Shown here in pieces: positions 1-8,510 of a stretch of DNA of 64,000 nucleotides. A program made the translations under genes and the position numbers. The stretch's first letter is position 1. Every line of letters starts with the position of its first letter. The notes beneath the pieces are model-generated. The model did no database searches. It was not told where the DNA came from and saw only the letters and a program-made list of their open reading frames with translations. The stretch comes from Cololabis saira (lineage: Eukaryota > Chordata > Actinopteri > Beloniformes > Belonidae): NCBI RefSeq assembly GCF_033807715.1, contig NC_084591.1:48888415-48952414 (forward strand), given 5' to 3'.

Positions 1-116
1 CTGGGTTACATTAGAATCTGTTGAGAGCCCGCTGCGTCGGGGCTTGACGCTGAGGGAGACCTTGTGCGTCAGAAACTGACGCCGAAGGGCCCTGACCAAG
101 CGTCGGTTTTTGACGA
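1..116. repeat. Run of three short stem-loops at the window edge
   Basis: Three GCGTC/GACGC-type hairpins follow one another with a period of about 33 bp: stems at 34-38/46-50, 66-72/76-82 (a perfect 7-bp stem with a 3-base loop) and 100-104/112-115. The run is cut by the left edge, so it may be the end of a longer palindromic repeat. I do not recognise the family. Confidence 0.45.
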
Positions 117-2201
117 GCTGGAAGTGAGAATGTGTTGGTTTTTCAATTAAAACAGGATGCCTCATTCACATTCATTTAATGAGACCAGCAAAGCAGAAGC
201 AGGGTCCCGAGTCAAACATCATCCAGTGCATAGATATCACATGATTTATTATTATTATCTTTATAGTTAGTATTTTGTGTTTTTCTATGTAGTGAGCCAT
301 CAGAATTTATCCAAGGTGTCGCTTTTATCCGCTTGACATCTATGTGAATAAATTCTGATTGATTTTAATGAGAGAAGTCGTTTGTGTTGTTTTGCACATG
401 TTTTGTTACAAATGCTGGTTTGACCGGAGTCAGTGCCGAACTCGTAACTGCCTTCAATATTATCCTGTAGAATAATCCATATTTTGAGACTGATTCTGCT
501 GTTAAAGTTATCATTTTCCTGGTGATACCAGGTGGTTCCCCTGTTTTGATTAAGTAATTTTGATGATTACATTTGATAAATAATCTACTTTATTAATTAT
601 TAATAATTGTTGAAGGACAATTATTAATAACTCTTGATAACTGAAACAGCGCCCCCTCTGTTGCACAACACTTTCTTGTTATCCTGTCTATTCTTCATCC
701 TCTTTGTCCTATCTCCCTTTTCCTGCTCTAACTGGCTTGTGTTTGCAGGAAGGTCCCCCTTTACTTAAAATAGTGAGTGGAAGTCTGTCATTCTGAACAT
801 AGCCTGATGTCACACGTGCTTAGTTTAGCTTTGACCTCCTGTGGGTTCCTCTGATCTGATTGTTCAATCGTGTGTTTCATCAGTGCCTGCGAGTATGTAA
901 TCCTTCCCCTTGTGATAGTTTTTTCTAACCTAATAGATCGGATCCACATCTAGAATGATGAAGGGTCTGAATATGATATATAAGGCCTCCCCATCCAAGG
1001 GGCAGCACCAACTGTTGATTATTAAACTGCTTTTGCAGGCAGTTGGTTAGGTCCAAGACCAATCAGAGCAAAGAACAATGTCATGTATTCAGAGCAACAG
1101 AAACAGGTCAACGGGAGAGTGTGTTATTTAGAAGAGTAAATAAACTTATGCTGTAGCTTGTCCACAAAATGGCAAATAAATCTACCTTGCAAAGGTTTGA
1201 GTGCCATTTTTAGTTCAATTTTCAAAAAAAAAGTACGTCTTTAACTGTTGATGCCAAAGCTCATTCAAATGGCTGTTAATCCTTAGCTGCAGCCATCTAC
1301 ACTGTTTACATCCTTGCCGCATTGTTGTCATTCTGTCAAGCCCTCCCAGAGACTTGCTACAAGGATTGATTCATCTGATTGACTACCCCAGACTTTTGGG
1401 CATAGTCATCAGCTCCAACAAATGGGAACTAGACGTTGATAGAAAGCTAATTTAAATTGGATAGCAATATTTCTAGATGTTTACTTTCAGCTTTCTTTGT
1501 CCTCAAATATGTTTTGTTTTGGATATCCTGCAGTGCAGCTTCTTGTATTAACCCTGCCTCCCAGAGGCCAATCAGGACAGTTCAAAGTTTAATTTAGAAA
1601 AAGTACAAAAATGAAGTTTTATGTTGATGAACATAATTCTTGAAAAGAACATCACAATTTGACATAGGAAGTATTGCCAGGTCAGACCACGATTCTTCTT
1701 TAAGAAAGGAAAAATGTGGGATGGGTATCAGATTATTTTCATTATTAGGGGGGAATACAGATATTAGTCCAGTTGGAAACAACAGGAAAATATTAGAAAA
1801 CATCTAAAACTTGCTGCTGGTGTTCAATTTAGGAGCACAATAACATCAGACTCAACCGCAGACTAACTGCTGAATGCTTCATCTGTGAGCTGACAATATG
1901 AATATGCTTGAATTTGACACATAAGCCATGTCAGCAAGGTACAGTGTGTAGCCAGGATGAGGACACATTTATATAACTGGACTTACTTCCAGGTTTTGTT
2001 CATTCTTAATTATAGCCTGTGTCAGCTTATAAAAAACTCCACATTCGTTAGATTTTTATTTATATTTTTAATTTACAGTCTAGAATCAGTATCAGGTTAC
2101 TTTGTGTCAATAACCTGATACAAAAAGCTGCTGATCCAAATGTTCGACAAGCCAGATAAACAGTCATTGCTGAATGTGGTTTCAGTGAGTCCAGTCATGA
2201 A

Positions 2202-2241
<40 letters not shown>

Positions 2242-3152
2242 GGAAAATGTCACGGTCTCCAGTATAATCTTTTAGCAGATTAATGCATACCCTGCCACAT
2301 TCTACCTGAGAAGGAGATGTCTGATAGTCTGCCAAAAGGACATGTTAACATGTGCAAAATTTCTGTAGATGCTATATAAGGAGGCTATTTTCAAAACTAA
2401 AGCTGGAGGCCATCTGCTAAAACAACAGCTTTGACACTGTTAACAGGACAGTCACTCATGTCCTTATTGAAATGTTCCAAACCATCTTCAATTAAACTAC
2501 AATGAAAGAAGCCAGATATATTTTAAAATATGCACAGTAATTGGCAGAGAAAATGCCTATTTTTTTTCTGTTCACAGGCAAGTTGACCATTAAGGGTTAC
2601 AAAAATACACATCTTCTTGCCAGTGCTGGACATTACTGCCAAGGATGATTGCTGCTATTTTTAATTCAGATCAAGTAATTTGGAAGGAAATATAGATGCC
2701 TGTGTGTGAAGTTCAGGCTGGGCGAGTTTGGATGTATGAAATGAGTCTTTGTTCACATTTAGGGAGATCTCTAAATTAATTTACACGAACAGCACACATC
2801 ATCAGAAAGCATGGCCAGTAATCTTTCTCACTGAAGCCAAAGCACAGGGACGGTATCCCTGTAGTAGGATGAGCATCTGTTTGGTCTATTTTGACTCGGA
2901 AATCATTAAACAGTTTTTGTTTGTTCCTATAATACTTTTAAATGGCCTAGAACCCAAAATTGAGCTCAGGCCAGTTGTGATTTTGATATTATTAAGTTGT
3001 TGTTTTTTTTTTCTTTTTTATATTGCTTAACAGTAAGACCACACCATCTTTTTTTGGTGGCATGACATCAAAGAGCTCTCAGGAAATCATGAATGCAGGT
3101 CCTTCTCTCTCTTTAAGTTGTGAAAGGATGAATGAAAACAATTCAGACTGAA
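117..3152. other. Single-copy-looking AT-rich DNA, no gene seen
   Basis: No open frame with recognisable protein motifs was found. The stretch contains an (AT)n tract and an 11-bp inverted repeat (about 299-309 against 349-359). The short open frames at 1594-1803 and 2749-3030 are low-complexity and show no family motif, so I read them as chance. Confidence 0.6.
2204..2238. repeat. (AT)n microsatellite
   Basis: About 17 uninterrupted AT dinucleotides. Confidence 0.95.
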
Positions 3153-3164
3153 AACTCTAGTCAT

Positions 3165-4200
3165 CAGCTTCAGCCTCCCGGGGAAAGTCTACGCCAGGGT
3201 ACTGGAGAGGAGATTACGGCCGATAGTCGAACCTCGGATTCAGGAGGAACAATGCGGTTTTCGTCCCGGTCGTGGAACACTGGACCAGCTCTACACCCTC
3301 CGCAGGGTGCTCGAGGGTTCATGGGAATTTGCCCAACCAGTCTACATGTGTTTTGTGGATCTGGAGAAGGCATTTGACCGTGTCCCTCGTGCCATTCTGT
3401 GGGGGGTGCTGAGTGAGTATGGAGTCCGGGGCTCTCTACTAAGGGCTGTCCGGTCTCTGTATGATCGAAGCAGGAGTCTGGTTCGCATTGCCGGCAGTAA
3501 GTCAGACTTGTTCCCAGTGCATGTTGGACTCCGGCAGGGCTGCCCTTTGTCACCGGTCCTGTTCATAATTTTTATGGACAGGATTTCTAGGCGCAGCCAG
3601 GGGCCGGAGGGGATCCGGTTTGGGAACCTCAGGATTTCATCTCTGCTTTTTGCAGATGATGTTGTCCTGTTGGCTTCATCAGACCGGGACCTCCAGCATG
3701 TGCTGGGGCGGTTTGCGGCCGAGTGCGACGCGGCAGGGATGAGAATCAGCACCTCCAAAACCGAGGCCATGGTTCTCGACCGGAAAAGGGTGGCATGCCT
3801 TCAAGCGGCCGAGATGAGTTTCCCCCGCAGGGTGGCTGGACGCTCCCTTAGAGATAGGGTGAGGAGTTCAGTCACCCGGGAGGAGCTCGGAGTCGAGCCG
3901 CTGCTCCTCCACATTGAGAGGAGTCAGCTGAGGTGGCTTGGGCATCTGTACCGGATGCCTCCTGGACGCCTCCCTAGGGAGGTGTTCCAGGCATGTCCCA
4001 CCGGGAGGAGAGCCCGGGGAAGACCCAGGACACGCTGGAGAGACTATGTCTCTCGGCTGGCCTGGGAACGCCTCGGACTCCCCCCGGAAGAGCTGGAGGA
4101 AGTGTCTGGGGTGAGGGAAGTCTGGGCATCCCTGCTGAGGCTGCTGCCCCCGCGACCCGGTAACGGATAAAGCGGGAGAAGATGAGTGAGTGAGTGAGTG
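3165..4200 (+). mobile_element. Rex3 (RTE-type LINE), 5'-truncated insertion with TSD
   Basis: The piece is flanked by a perfect 12-bp direct repeat, AACTCTAGTCAT, at 3153-3164 and 4201-4212, which is the target-site duplication. It ends in a GAGTGAGTGAGTG-type tetranucleotide tail, as RTE-type LINEs do. The RT segment includes the block GGGCTGCCCTTTGTCACCG (about 3538-3556), which I recall as the region used for Rex3 PCR in fish. The 5' end is truncated inside the reverse transcriptase, typical of abortive target-primed reverse transcription. The intact TSD points to a fairly recent insertion. A second, larger Rex3 copy lies at 45918-50530. Confidence 0.88.
3166..4170 (+). pseudogene. Rex3 reverse transcriptase, N-terminally truncated with internal deletion
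   Basis: The RT frame is open from 3166 to the stop at 4170 (about 334 codons) with no start codon of its own. It shows RT motifs in order: QCGFRPGRG, then DLEKAFDRVPR (catalytic Asp of block A), LRQGCPLSP, and the block C core FADDVVLLA with its two aspartates. After VACL the frame jumps directly to QAAEMSF. Compared with the Rex3 copy at 45918-50530, about 265-270 bp (roughly 89 codons) between the palm and the C-terminal part are missing, yet the frame is kept. The C-terminal tail rich in R, P and L (GRRARGRPRTRWRDYV) is present. With no endonuclease domain and a deleted thumb region it cannot be autonomous. Confidence 0.85.
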
Positions 4201-4328
4201 AACTCTAGTCATGATATATGTATGCATCATGTAAAATCCAGTGGAAGAAGTTATAATTAGTGCTGTCAAGTGATTAAAAATATTGAGATATTCATTAAGA
4301 TCTGTAATTAATTAATCCAATTAATCTC

Positions 4329-4579
4329 TGTGGCAGGGTGGAGAGGTTTATGGGACACGCGCACCTGTGTCCCATCCGCCTGAGTGGCTGCTGCTCTCCA
4401 CCCTGCCTGCCTTATAAGGGAGCTGGACAGCAGCGGAGGGGCCGATGGAGCTGCTGCTGAGGAGCTGTGTGTGCTTGTGCACTTGCGTGGTGAAACTTGT
4501 GGCTAAATAAAAAGGGTCTGCATGAAACTCCGTGTCTCTCCATCCTTCGGTCGGCCCCGGTAGCACTCGCCCTGCTACA
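4329..4579 (+). repeat. 5' LTR of copy 1 with promoter and poly(A) signals
   Basis: Starts TGTGGCAGGGTGGAGAGG and ends GCCCTGCTACA. A TATA-type box (TATAAG, 4413-4418) and an AATAAA signal (4506-4511) sit at sensible positions for U3 and R. The first 90 bp hold two copies of CTGTGTCCC/GGCAGGGTGGAG-type words that form an imperfect inverted repeat with CTCCACCCTGCC. Confidence 0.85.
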
Positions 4580-4581
4580 TC

Positions 4582-4599
4582 TGGCACCCAACGTGGGGC
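4582..4599 (+). other. Primer binding site, tRNA-Lys type
   Basis: TGGCACCCAACGTGGGGC lies 2 bases after the 5' LTR. It matches the well-known tRNA-Lys primer site TGGCGCCCAACGTGGGGC at 17 of 18 positions. Copy 2 has TGGCGCCCAACCTGGGGC on the minus strand (7612-7629). Confidence 0.85.
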
Positions 4600-4607
4600 C
4601 TCAAAAG

Positions 4608-5537
4608 ATGGACGAGAGAGGCACGGAGCGGGCCCTGGAGGCACTCGCCCAGGTCATGGCGGACCTGACAGCCGTGTTCCGCGACCAGGGCGAGCGGCAG
4701 CTCGCCGCAATGGGAGCGCTCGTGGCCGCGGGGCGACCCACCCCTGCGCCCCGCTTGAGGGTCGCCGCAGCAGCGCGGGAGGAGCTGGCGGCGCCGCAGC
4801 TGAGAGGCCGGGAGGCAGAAGCTGCGGGCCGCCAAGCAACGGCTCCTGAGGCGGCGGGACCCGCGGAGCGACCCACCCCTGTACCCCGTCTGAGTTTCAC
4901 CGCGGCAGCGCTGGCGGCGCCGCAGCTGAGAGGCCGTGAGGCAGAAGCTGCGGGCCGCCAGGCGACGGCTCCTGGGACGGAGACGGAGGCGGAGTTGGCT
5001 GGGGAGGTGGCTGCGGAGGCGCAGCCGCCCGCGGCGGCGGGTCCCGCGGAGACGGGCCGGACCAGCGGCCAGAGCAGAGTGTGGGGGAAGAGGCGGTCGT
5101 GGAGGCGGACCGGCAGCTGGCGCAGGGCTGCGTCACGGAGGAGGAGGCGGTCCTGGACGCACCGTTTGGCCCGGGGCCACCATGGGCCCGGCCCCGGGAG
5201 CATCTTCCACGGCGGGCGGGCCGACGCCGGGGGCGACCCCCGCGGCCGTACCGCAGGTCAGGCCGACGCCGGGGACGACCCCCCGACCAGGGAGGCCGGG
5301 GGGGGGGGGTTCCGGGCTTCCTCTCCCGCGCCGAGGGGGCGGGGGGGGGGGGGCGGGGGTAGGCTCGGCCGGATGGACCCCGGCTCGAGGTTGGCGTTGG
5401 GGGTGTGTGGCAGGGTGGAGAGGTTTATGGGATACGCACACCTGTGTCCCATCCGCCTGAGTGGCTGCCGCTCTCCACCCTGCCTGCCTTATAAGGGAGC
5501 TGGACAGCAGCGGAGGGGCCGATGGAGCTGCTGCTGA
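4608..5537 (+). CDS. gag-like low-complexity reading frame of TRIM-like element
   Basis: An ATG 9 bases after the primer site opens a frame of 309 residues that runs through the whole internal region and stops inside the 3' LTR. The first 40 or so residues (MDERGTERALEALAQVMADL...) look like a helical N-terminus. The rest is Ala/Arg/Gly/Pro-rich and contains a duplicated block (about residues 45-80 and 88-121, each with PAPRL or PVPRL followed by APQLRGREAEAAGRQAT). No capsid fold, zinc knuckle or enzyme motif is visible. Copy 2 keeps a related N-terminus (MEKGGTDRALGG) but is frameshifted. I infer a remnant of a gag gene, possibly kept open by chance because of high GC content. The part after about 5250 is a G-run region and the LTR read-through is probably not functional. 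Confidence 0.45.
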   Translation: MDERGTERALEALAQVMADLTAVFRDQGERQLAAMGALVAAGRPTPAPRLRVAAAAREELAAPQLRGREAEAAGRQATAPEAAGPAERPTPVPRLSFTAAALAAPQLRGREAEAAGRQATAPGTETEAELAGEVAAEAQPPAAAGPAETGRTSGQSRVWGKRRSWRRTGSWRRAASRRRRRSWTHRLARGHHGPGPGSIFHGGRADAGGDPRGRTAGQADAGDDPPTREAGGGGFRASSPAPRGRGGGGGGRLGRMDPGSRLALGVCGRVERFMGYAHLCPIRLSGCRSPPCLPYKGAGQQRRGRWSCC

Positions 5538-5656
5538 GGAGCTGTGTGTGCTTGTGCACGTGCGTGGTGAAACTTGTGGCTAAATAAAAAGGGTCTGCAC
5601 GAAACTCCGTGTCTCTCCATCCTTCGGTCGGCCCCGGTAGCACTCGCCCTGCTACA
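5406..5656 (+). repeat. 3' LTR of copy 1
   Basis: A 251-bp copy of the 5' LTR with about five substitutions, flanked on the right by the TSD copy ATCTC (5657-5661). Confidence 0.88.
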
Positions 5657-5835
5657 ATCTCTTTTTTATCTCACCTAAAAATTGCTGAGAAAATTCCTCA
5701 ATTTGAGGTGTTTTCCTTTAAATTCATTACATTATTGAGGCAGATCAACTGATTGATATAAAACAAAAAAAGGTGGCTTAATAAAATCATTTATTTATTT
5801 TTTTAACAGACTTGAACAGATGCAGTCATAGCCTT

Positions 5836-6087
5836 TTATATCCATTTAGCAAGAACATTCGTCAGCCTCTTGGTCGCAGACTTGCGCATGCGCGCAGTGC
5901 TCTCCTCCAGTCTAGTTTGGGGAAGAGCCTTGCAGTGGCTTGATACATTGCTAACATCTTTGCTGCTAACGTTAGCTGTGGCTGTGCCCGCAACCGGGTC
6001 CTTGGGGTTTATGTGGTTAAACTTGAGCTGCTTCGGTGGTGCTTCGGTTTTCCACAAAAAACACATATCACGGTGCCGTTGGGGCAC
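5836..6087 (-). pseudogene. hAT transposase N-terminal fragment
   Basis: An 83-residue minus-strand frame contains ARMRKSATKRLTNVLAKWI, a segment I associate with the N-terminal half of ZBED-type hAT transposases, just after the BED finger region. A cysteine/histidine-rich stretch lies upstream in the frame. The frame ends at the start of the expected catalytic region and nothing of the catalytic core is visible up to 4258, so this is a fragment. It lies inside the hAT-like end pair at 4258-6450, which supports the assignment. An accidental open frame is the alternative, but the motif match makes that less likely. Confidence 0.5.
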
Positions 6088-6450
6088 TTTAGAAATGTAA
6101 ATTCCCCATTCACCAGACTGACAACTTTCTCTTGCTCTTCCATTTTCACTTCTCTTCTCTGCTACTCACCATTCCTCCCCATGCCTGGCCAGCTACAATG
6201 GGAGCCTAGCAGCGTTTGCTAAACAAGCCCAAACACAATTCCAGCCAATCAGTGTCCACTTCAAGGTGTGCCTGACCATTGTTTTCCACCACTAACAACT
6301 CAAGCACAAGAAGCCCACTGCACAAAAAAATATTTCACAATAAAGGCAACTTGCAAACTGAAAAAGTAAAGTAAGCTATTAAAAAACACAACACACTAAA
6401 TATGCCTGTAATTAATTAATCGCAATTAACATGCTAATTTGACACCCCTA

Positions 6451-6947
6451 TTTGTAGGCTATTGATTTTTTTTCCAACACTGTGGTCAAAAATATGTGTG
6501 ATGCAGTGAGCTAGTTCAGGCAGTTAAGATGTGCAAGATTTTGCGCATTTATACTCTACATGGTTCATTCCATTTAAACCTACTAGTTTATCGAGCTATT
6601 TAAAATTACAAAATGGCATCTAACTTTGCCTTGCTGCAGCCCAGAAATCACACCACCACCCCAGCATTCATGTATACACTCTGAGCATGATGATCGGGTC
6701 AAGAGTTGTCAGACCAGTGAAGTGTCTCAGTAAAGCTATAATCTGTTGGGATCAGTTTGTTATTACAAATTAGAGTTTTGTGACTTTTTGATGAGTCTCG
6801 TCATTTACAAGCATTGAAAGCAGAAAGTAAAGAAAACATAAGGTTGTTTAGATGAGCTCCAAACAGGATGTTCCATCCATAATCCCATCTACATGTTACA
6901 GACCATAGTCATATTAATGACTCACCTATATTATATCTGCCAGGATA
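6451..6947. other. No gene seen
   Basis: AT-rich DNA between two mobile elements. I see no repeat structure or coding motif. Confidence 0.6.
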
Positions 6948-6952
6948 TATGT

Positions 6953-7192
6953 TGTAGCAGGGCAAGTGCTACGGGGCCCGACCGACAGGATAGAGAGGAC
7001 CCGGAGTTTAGTGCAGAACCCTTTTATTTGCAATCACCGCCACACGTGCACAAGCAGCACCTTCTCTCAGCAGCAGACCACCCGACCTGCAACTTCTGTC
7101 TCTCCCTTATAAGGCTGGCAGGGTGGAGAGGCTGACGGGCCACACCTGTGTCCCGTCAGCCTGAGTGGCTGCAGGTCCTCCACCCTGCCACA
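6953..7192 (-). repeat. Intact LTR of copy 2
   Basis: 240 bp. In element orientation it starts TGTGGCAGGGTGGAGGAC, carries CCTTATAAGG as TATA-type box and AATAAAAGGG as poly(A) signal, and ends CCCTGCTACA. Confidence 0.85.
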
Positions 7193-7629
7193 CACCCCCA
7201 ACGCCAAACTCACGCCGGGGTCCGTCCGGCTGAGCCTACTACCCCCCCGCCCCCTCGGAGCGGGAGAGGAAGCCCGGAGCCGCCGTCTGCGCCCCCGGGC
7301 CTTCCTGGCCCGGACCCTTCGGGAGGCCACCCGTCGGGAGGCCACCCGTCGGCCACCCATCGGGAGGCCACCACCAGCGGGAACGGTCGGGGGGCCGTTC
7401 TCGGGGACGGGCCAACCAGCGGGAACGGTCGAGGGGCCGTCCTCGGCGACGGGCCGACCGCCGAGAAAGCTGCTCTCGGGACCGGGCCGATGGTGGCCTC
7501 GGGCCAGACGGTGCGTCCAGGACCACCCCCTCCAGGGCGGCTAGGTCCGCCATGGCATGGGCGAGCGCCTCCTAGGGCCCGATCCGTGCCTCCCTTCTCC
7601 ATCCTGTCGGGCCCCAGGTTGGGCGCCAG
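7193..7629 (-). pseudogene. Internal region of TRIM-like copy 2 with broken gag-like frame
   Basis: The region starts, in element orientation, with the tRNA-Lys primer site and an ATG giving MEKGGTDRALGG, clearly related to MDERGTERALEA of copy 1. The homologous reading then moves to another frame (MADLAALEGV, from 7553), so the gene is frameshifted. It is only half as long as the internal region of copy 1. The coding part contains short GGCC-rich tandem repeats around 7320-7460. The last bases before the LTR repeat the TTGGCGTTGGGGGTG block of copy 1. No enzyme domain is visible, so this is a broken remnant of a non-autonomous element. Confidence 0.6.
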
Positions 7630-8020
7630 TGTAGCAGGGCGAGTGCTACGGGGCCCGACCGACAGGATAGAGAGGACAGAGAGTTTAGTGCAGAACCCTT
7701 TTATTTGCAATCACCGCCACACGTTCAATTCAATTCAATTCAATTTTATTTATATAGCATCTAATACAACAGAGTTGTCTCTAGACGCTTTACAGAGACC
7801 CATACCCAGAACATGACCCCCGAGCAGTTATTACATAAACAATGGCAGGTAAAAACTCCCCTAGTGGGAGAAAAACCTTAAGCCAAACAGTGGCACGGAA
7901 AAACTCCCCTTTAAGAGGGAAGAAACCTTGAGCAGGACCAGGCTCATCAGGGGGGACCCTCCTGCCGAGGGCCAGACTGGTGGGTCAGGGACGGCAACAG
8001 CACAGCAGGCAGGTGGAAGC

Positions 8021-8440
8021 AGCAACGGGATGACCGGGGGTGGGGACCGCAGGCCAGCACGCAGCTCCCGAAGCTCCGGCCCAATCAGCAAGTCCCAGGT
8101 TGGGGTGCAGGGTCAGGAAAAAAGACTTGTGCTCTGTAATGCAAGCTACAAGCCACCCACGACCACCTGCAGGACAAAAGAGAGAAAAGGGAGGAGAAGG
8201 GGGGGCCAGCAACGGGATGACCAGGGGTGGGGACCGCAGGCCAGCACGCAGCTCCCGAAGCTCCGGCCCAATCAGCAAGTCCCAGGTTGGGGTGCAGGGT
8301 CGGGGAAAGACTTGTGCTCCGTAATGCAAGCTACAAGCCACCCACGACCACCTGCAGGTTCCGGTGTCCGGCAAAGGATGCTGCAACATGGACAAAAGAG
8401 AGAAAAGGGAGAAGGGGGGGCCAGCACAAGAAACCACAGG
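8021..8440 (-). repeat. Tandem duplication in the L2 3' UTR, period 187 bp
   Basis: The block starting AGCAACGGGATGACC at 8021 starts again at 8208. The copies (8021-8207 and 8208 to about 8440) are nearly identical. The second has an extra stretch of about 35 bp after CCACCTGCAGG. The part begins again partially at 8421 (GGGGGGCCAGCA). Confidence 0.8.
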
Positions 8441-8510
8441 AGCGACTCTGACACACTAAAGTTTACACTACCTAGAGATTTACCAACACCAGCTAGAGGT
8501 TTACTAAACA

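Larger units (their letters stand above)
4329..5656 (+). mobile_element. Short LTR retrotransposon (TRIM-like), copy 1
   Basis: Complete non-autonomous LTR element of 1,328 bp. Two 251-bp LTRs (4329-4579 and 5406-5656) begin TG and end CA and differ at about 5 positions by eye (about 2%). A 5-bp TSD, ATCTC, flanks it (4324-4328 and 5657-5661). The internal region is only 826 bp: a tRNA-Lys-type primer site, one gag-like reading frame rich in Ala, Arg and Gly, and a G-rich tract (TTGGCGTTGGGGGTG) abutting the 3' LTR as a polypurine-like site. No protease, RT, RNase H or integrase is present, so it would need an autonomous partner. Copy 2 (6953-12870) shares the architecture, the LTR motifs, the primer site and the G-rich end. 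Confidence 0.85.
4258..6450. mobile_element. hAT-like transposon relic, split by an LTR element
   Basis: The left end TAGTGCTGTCAA (4258) and the right end TTGACACCCCTA (ending 6450) are imperfect inverted repeats of the kind seen in fish hAT elements whose ends read TAGGG-TGTCAA. Both ends are followed inward by ATTAAT-rich sequence. A piece of transposase-like coding sequence lies on the minus strand (5836-6087). The short LTR element 4329-5656 inserted about 70 bp inside the left end. I could not see an 8-bp TSD, so the exact boundaries are inferred. Confidence 0.55.

Noticed and set aside
4575..5460. Several long overlapping open frames on both strands in TRIM copy 1
   Set aside because: High GC content removes stop codons in all frames. 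Only the plus frame starting at 4608, beside the primer site and with a homologous start in copy 2, was kept.
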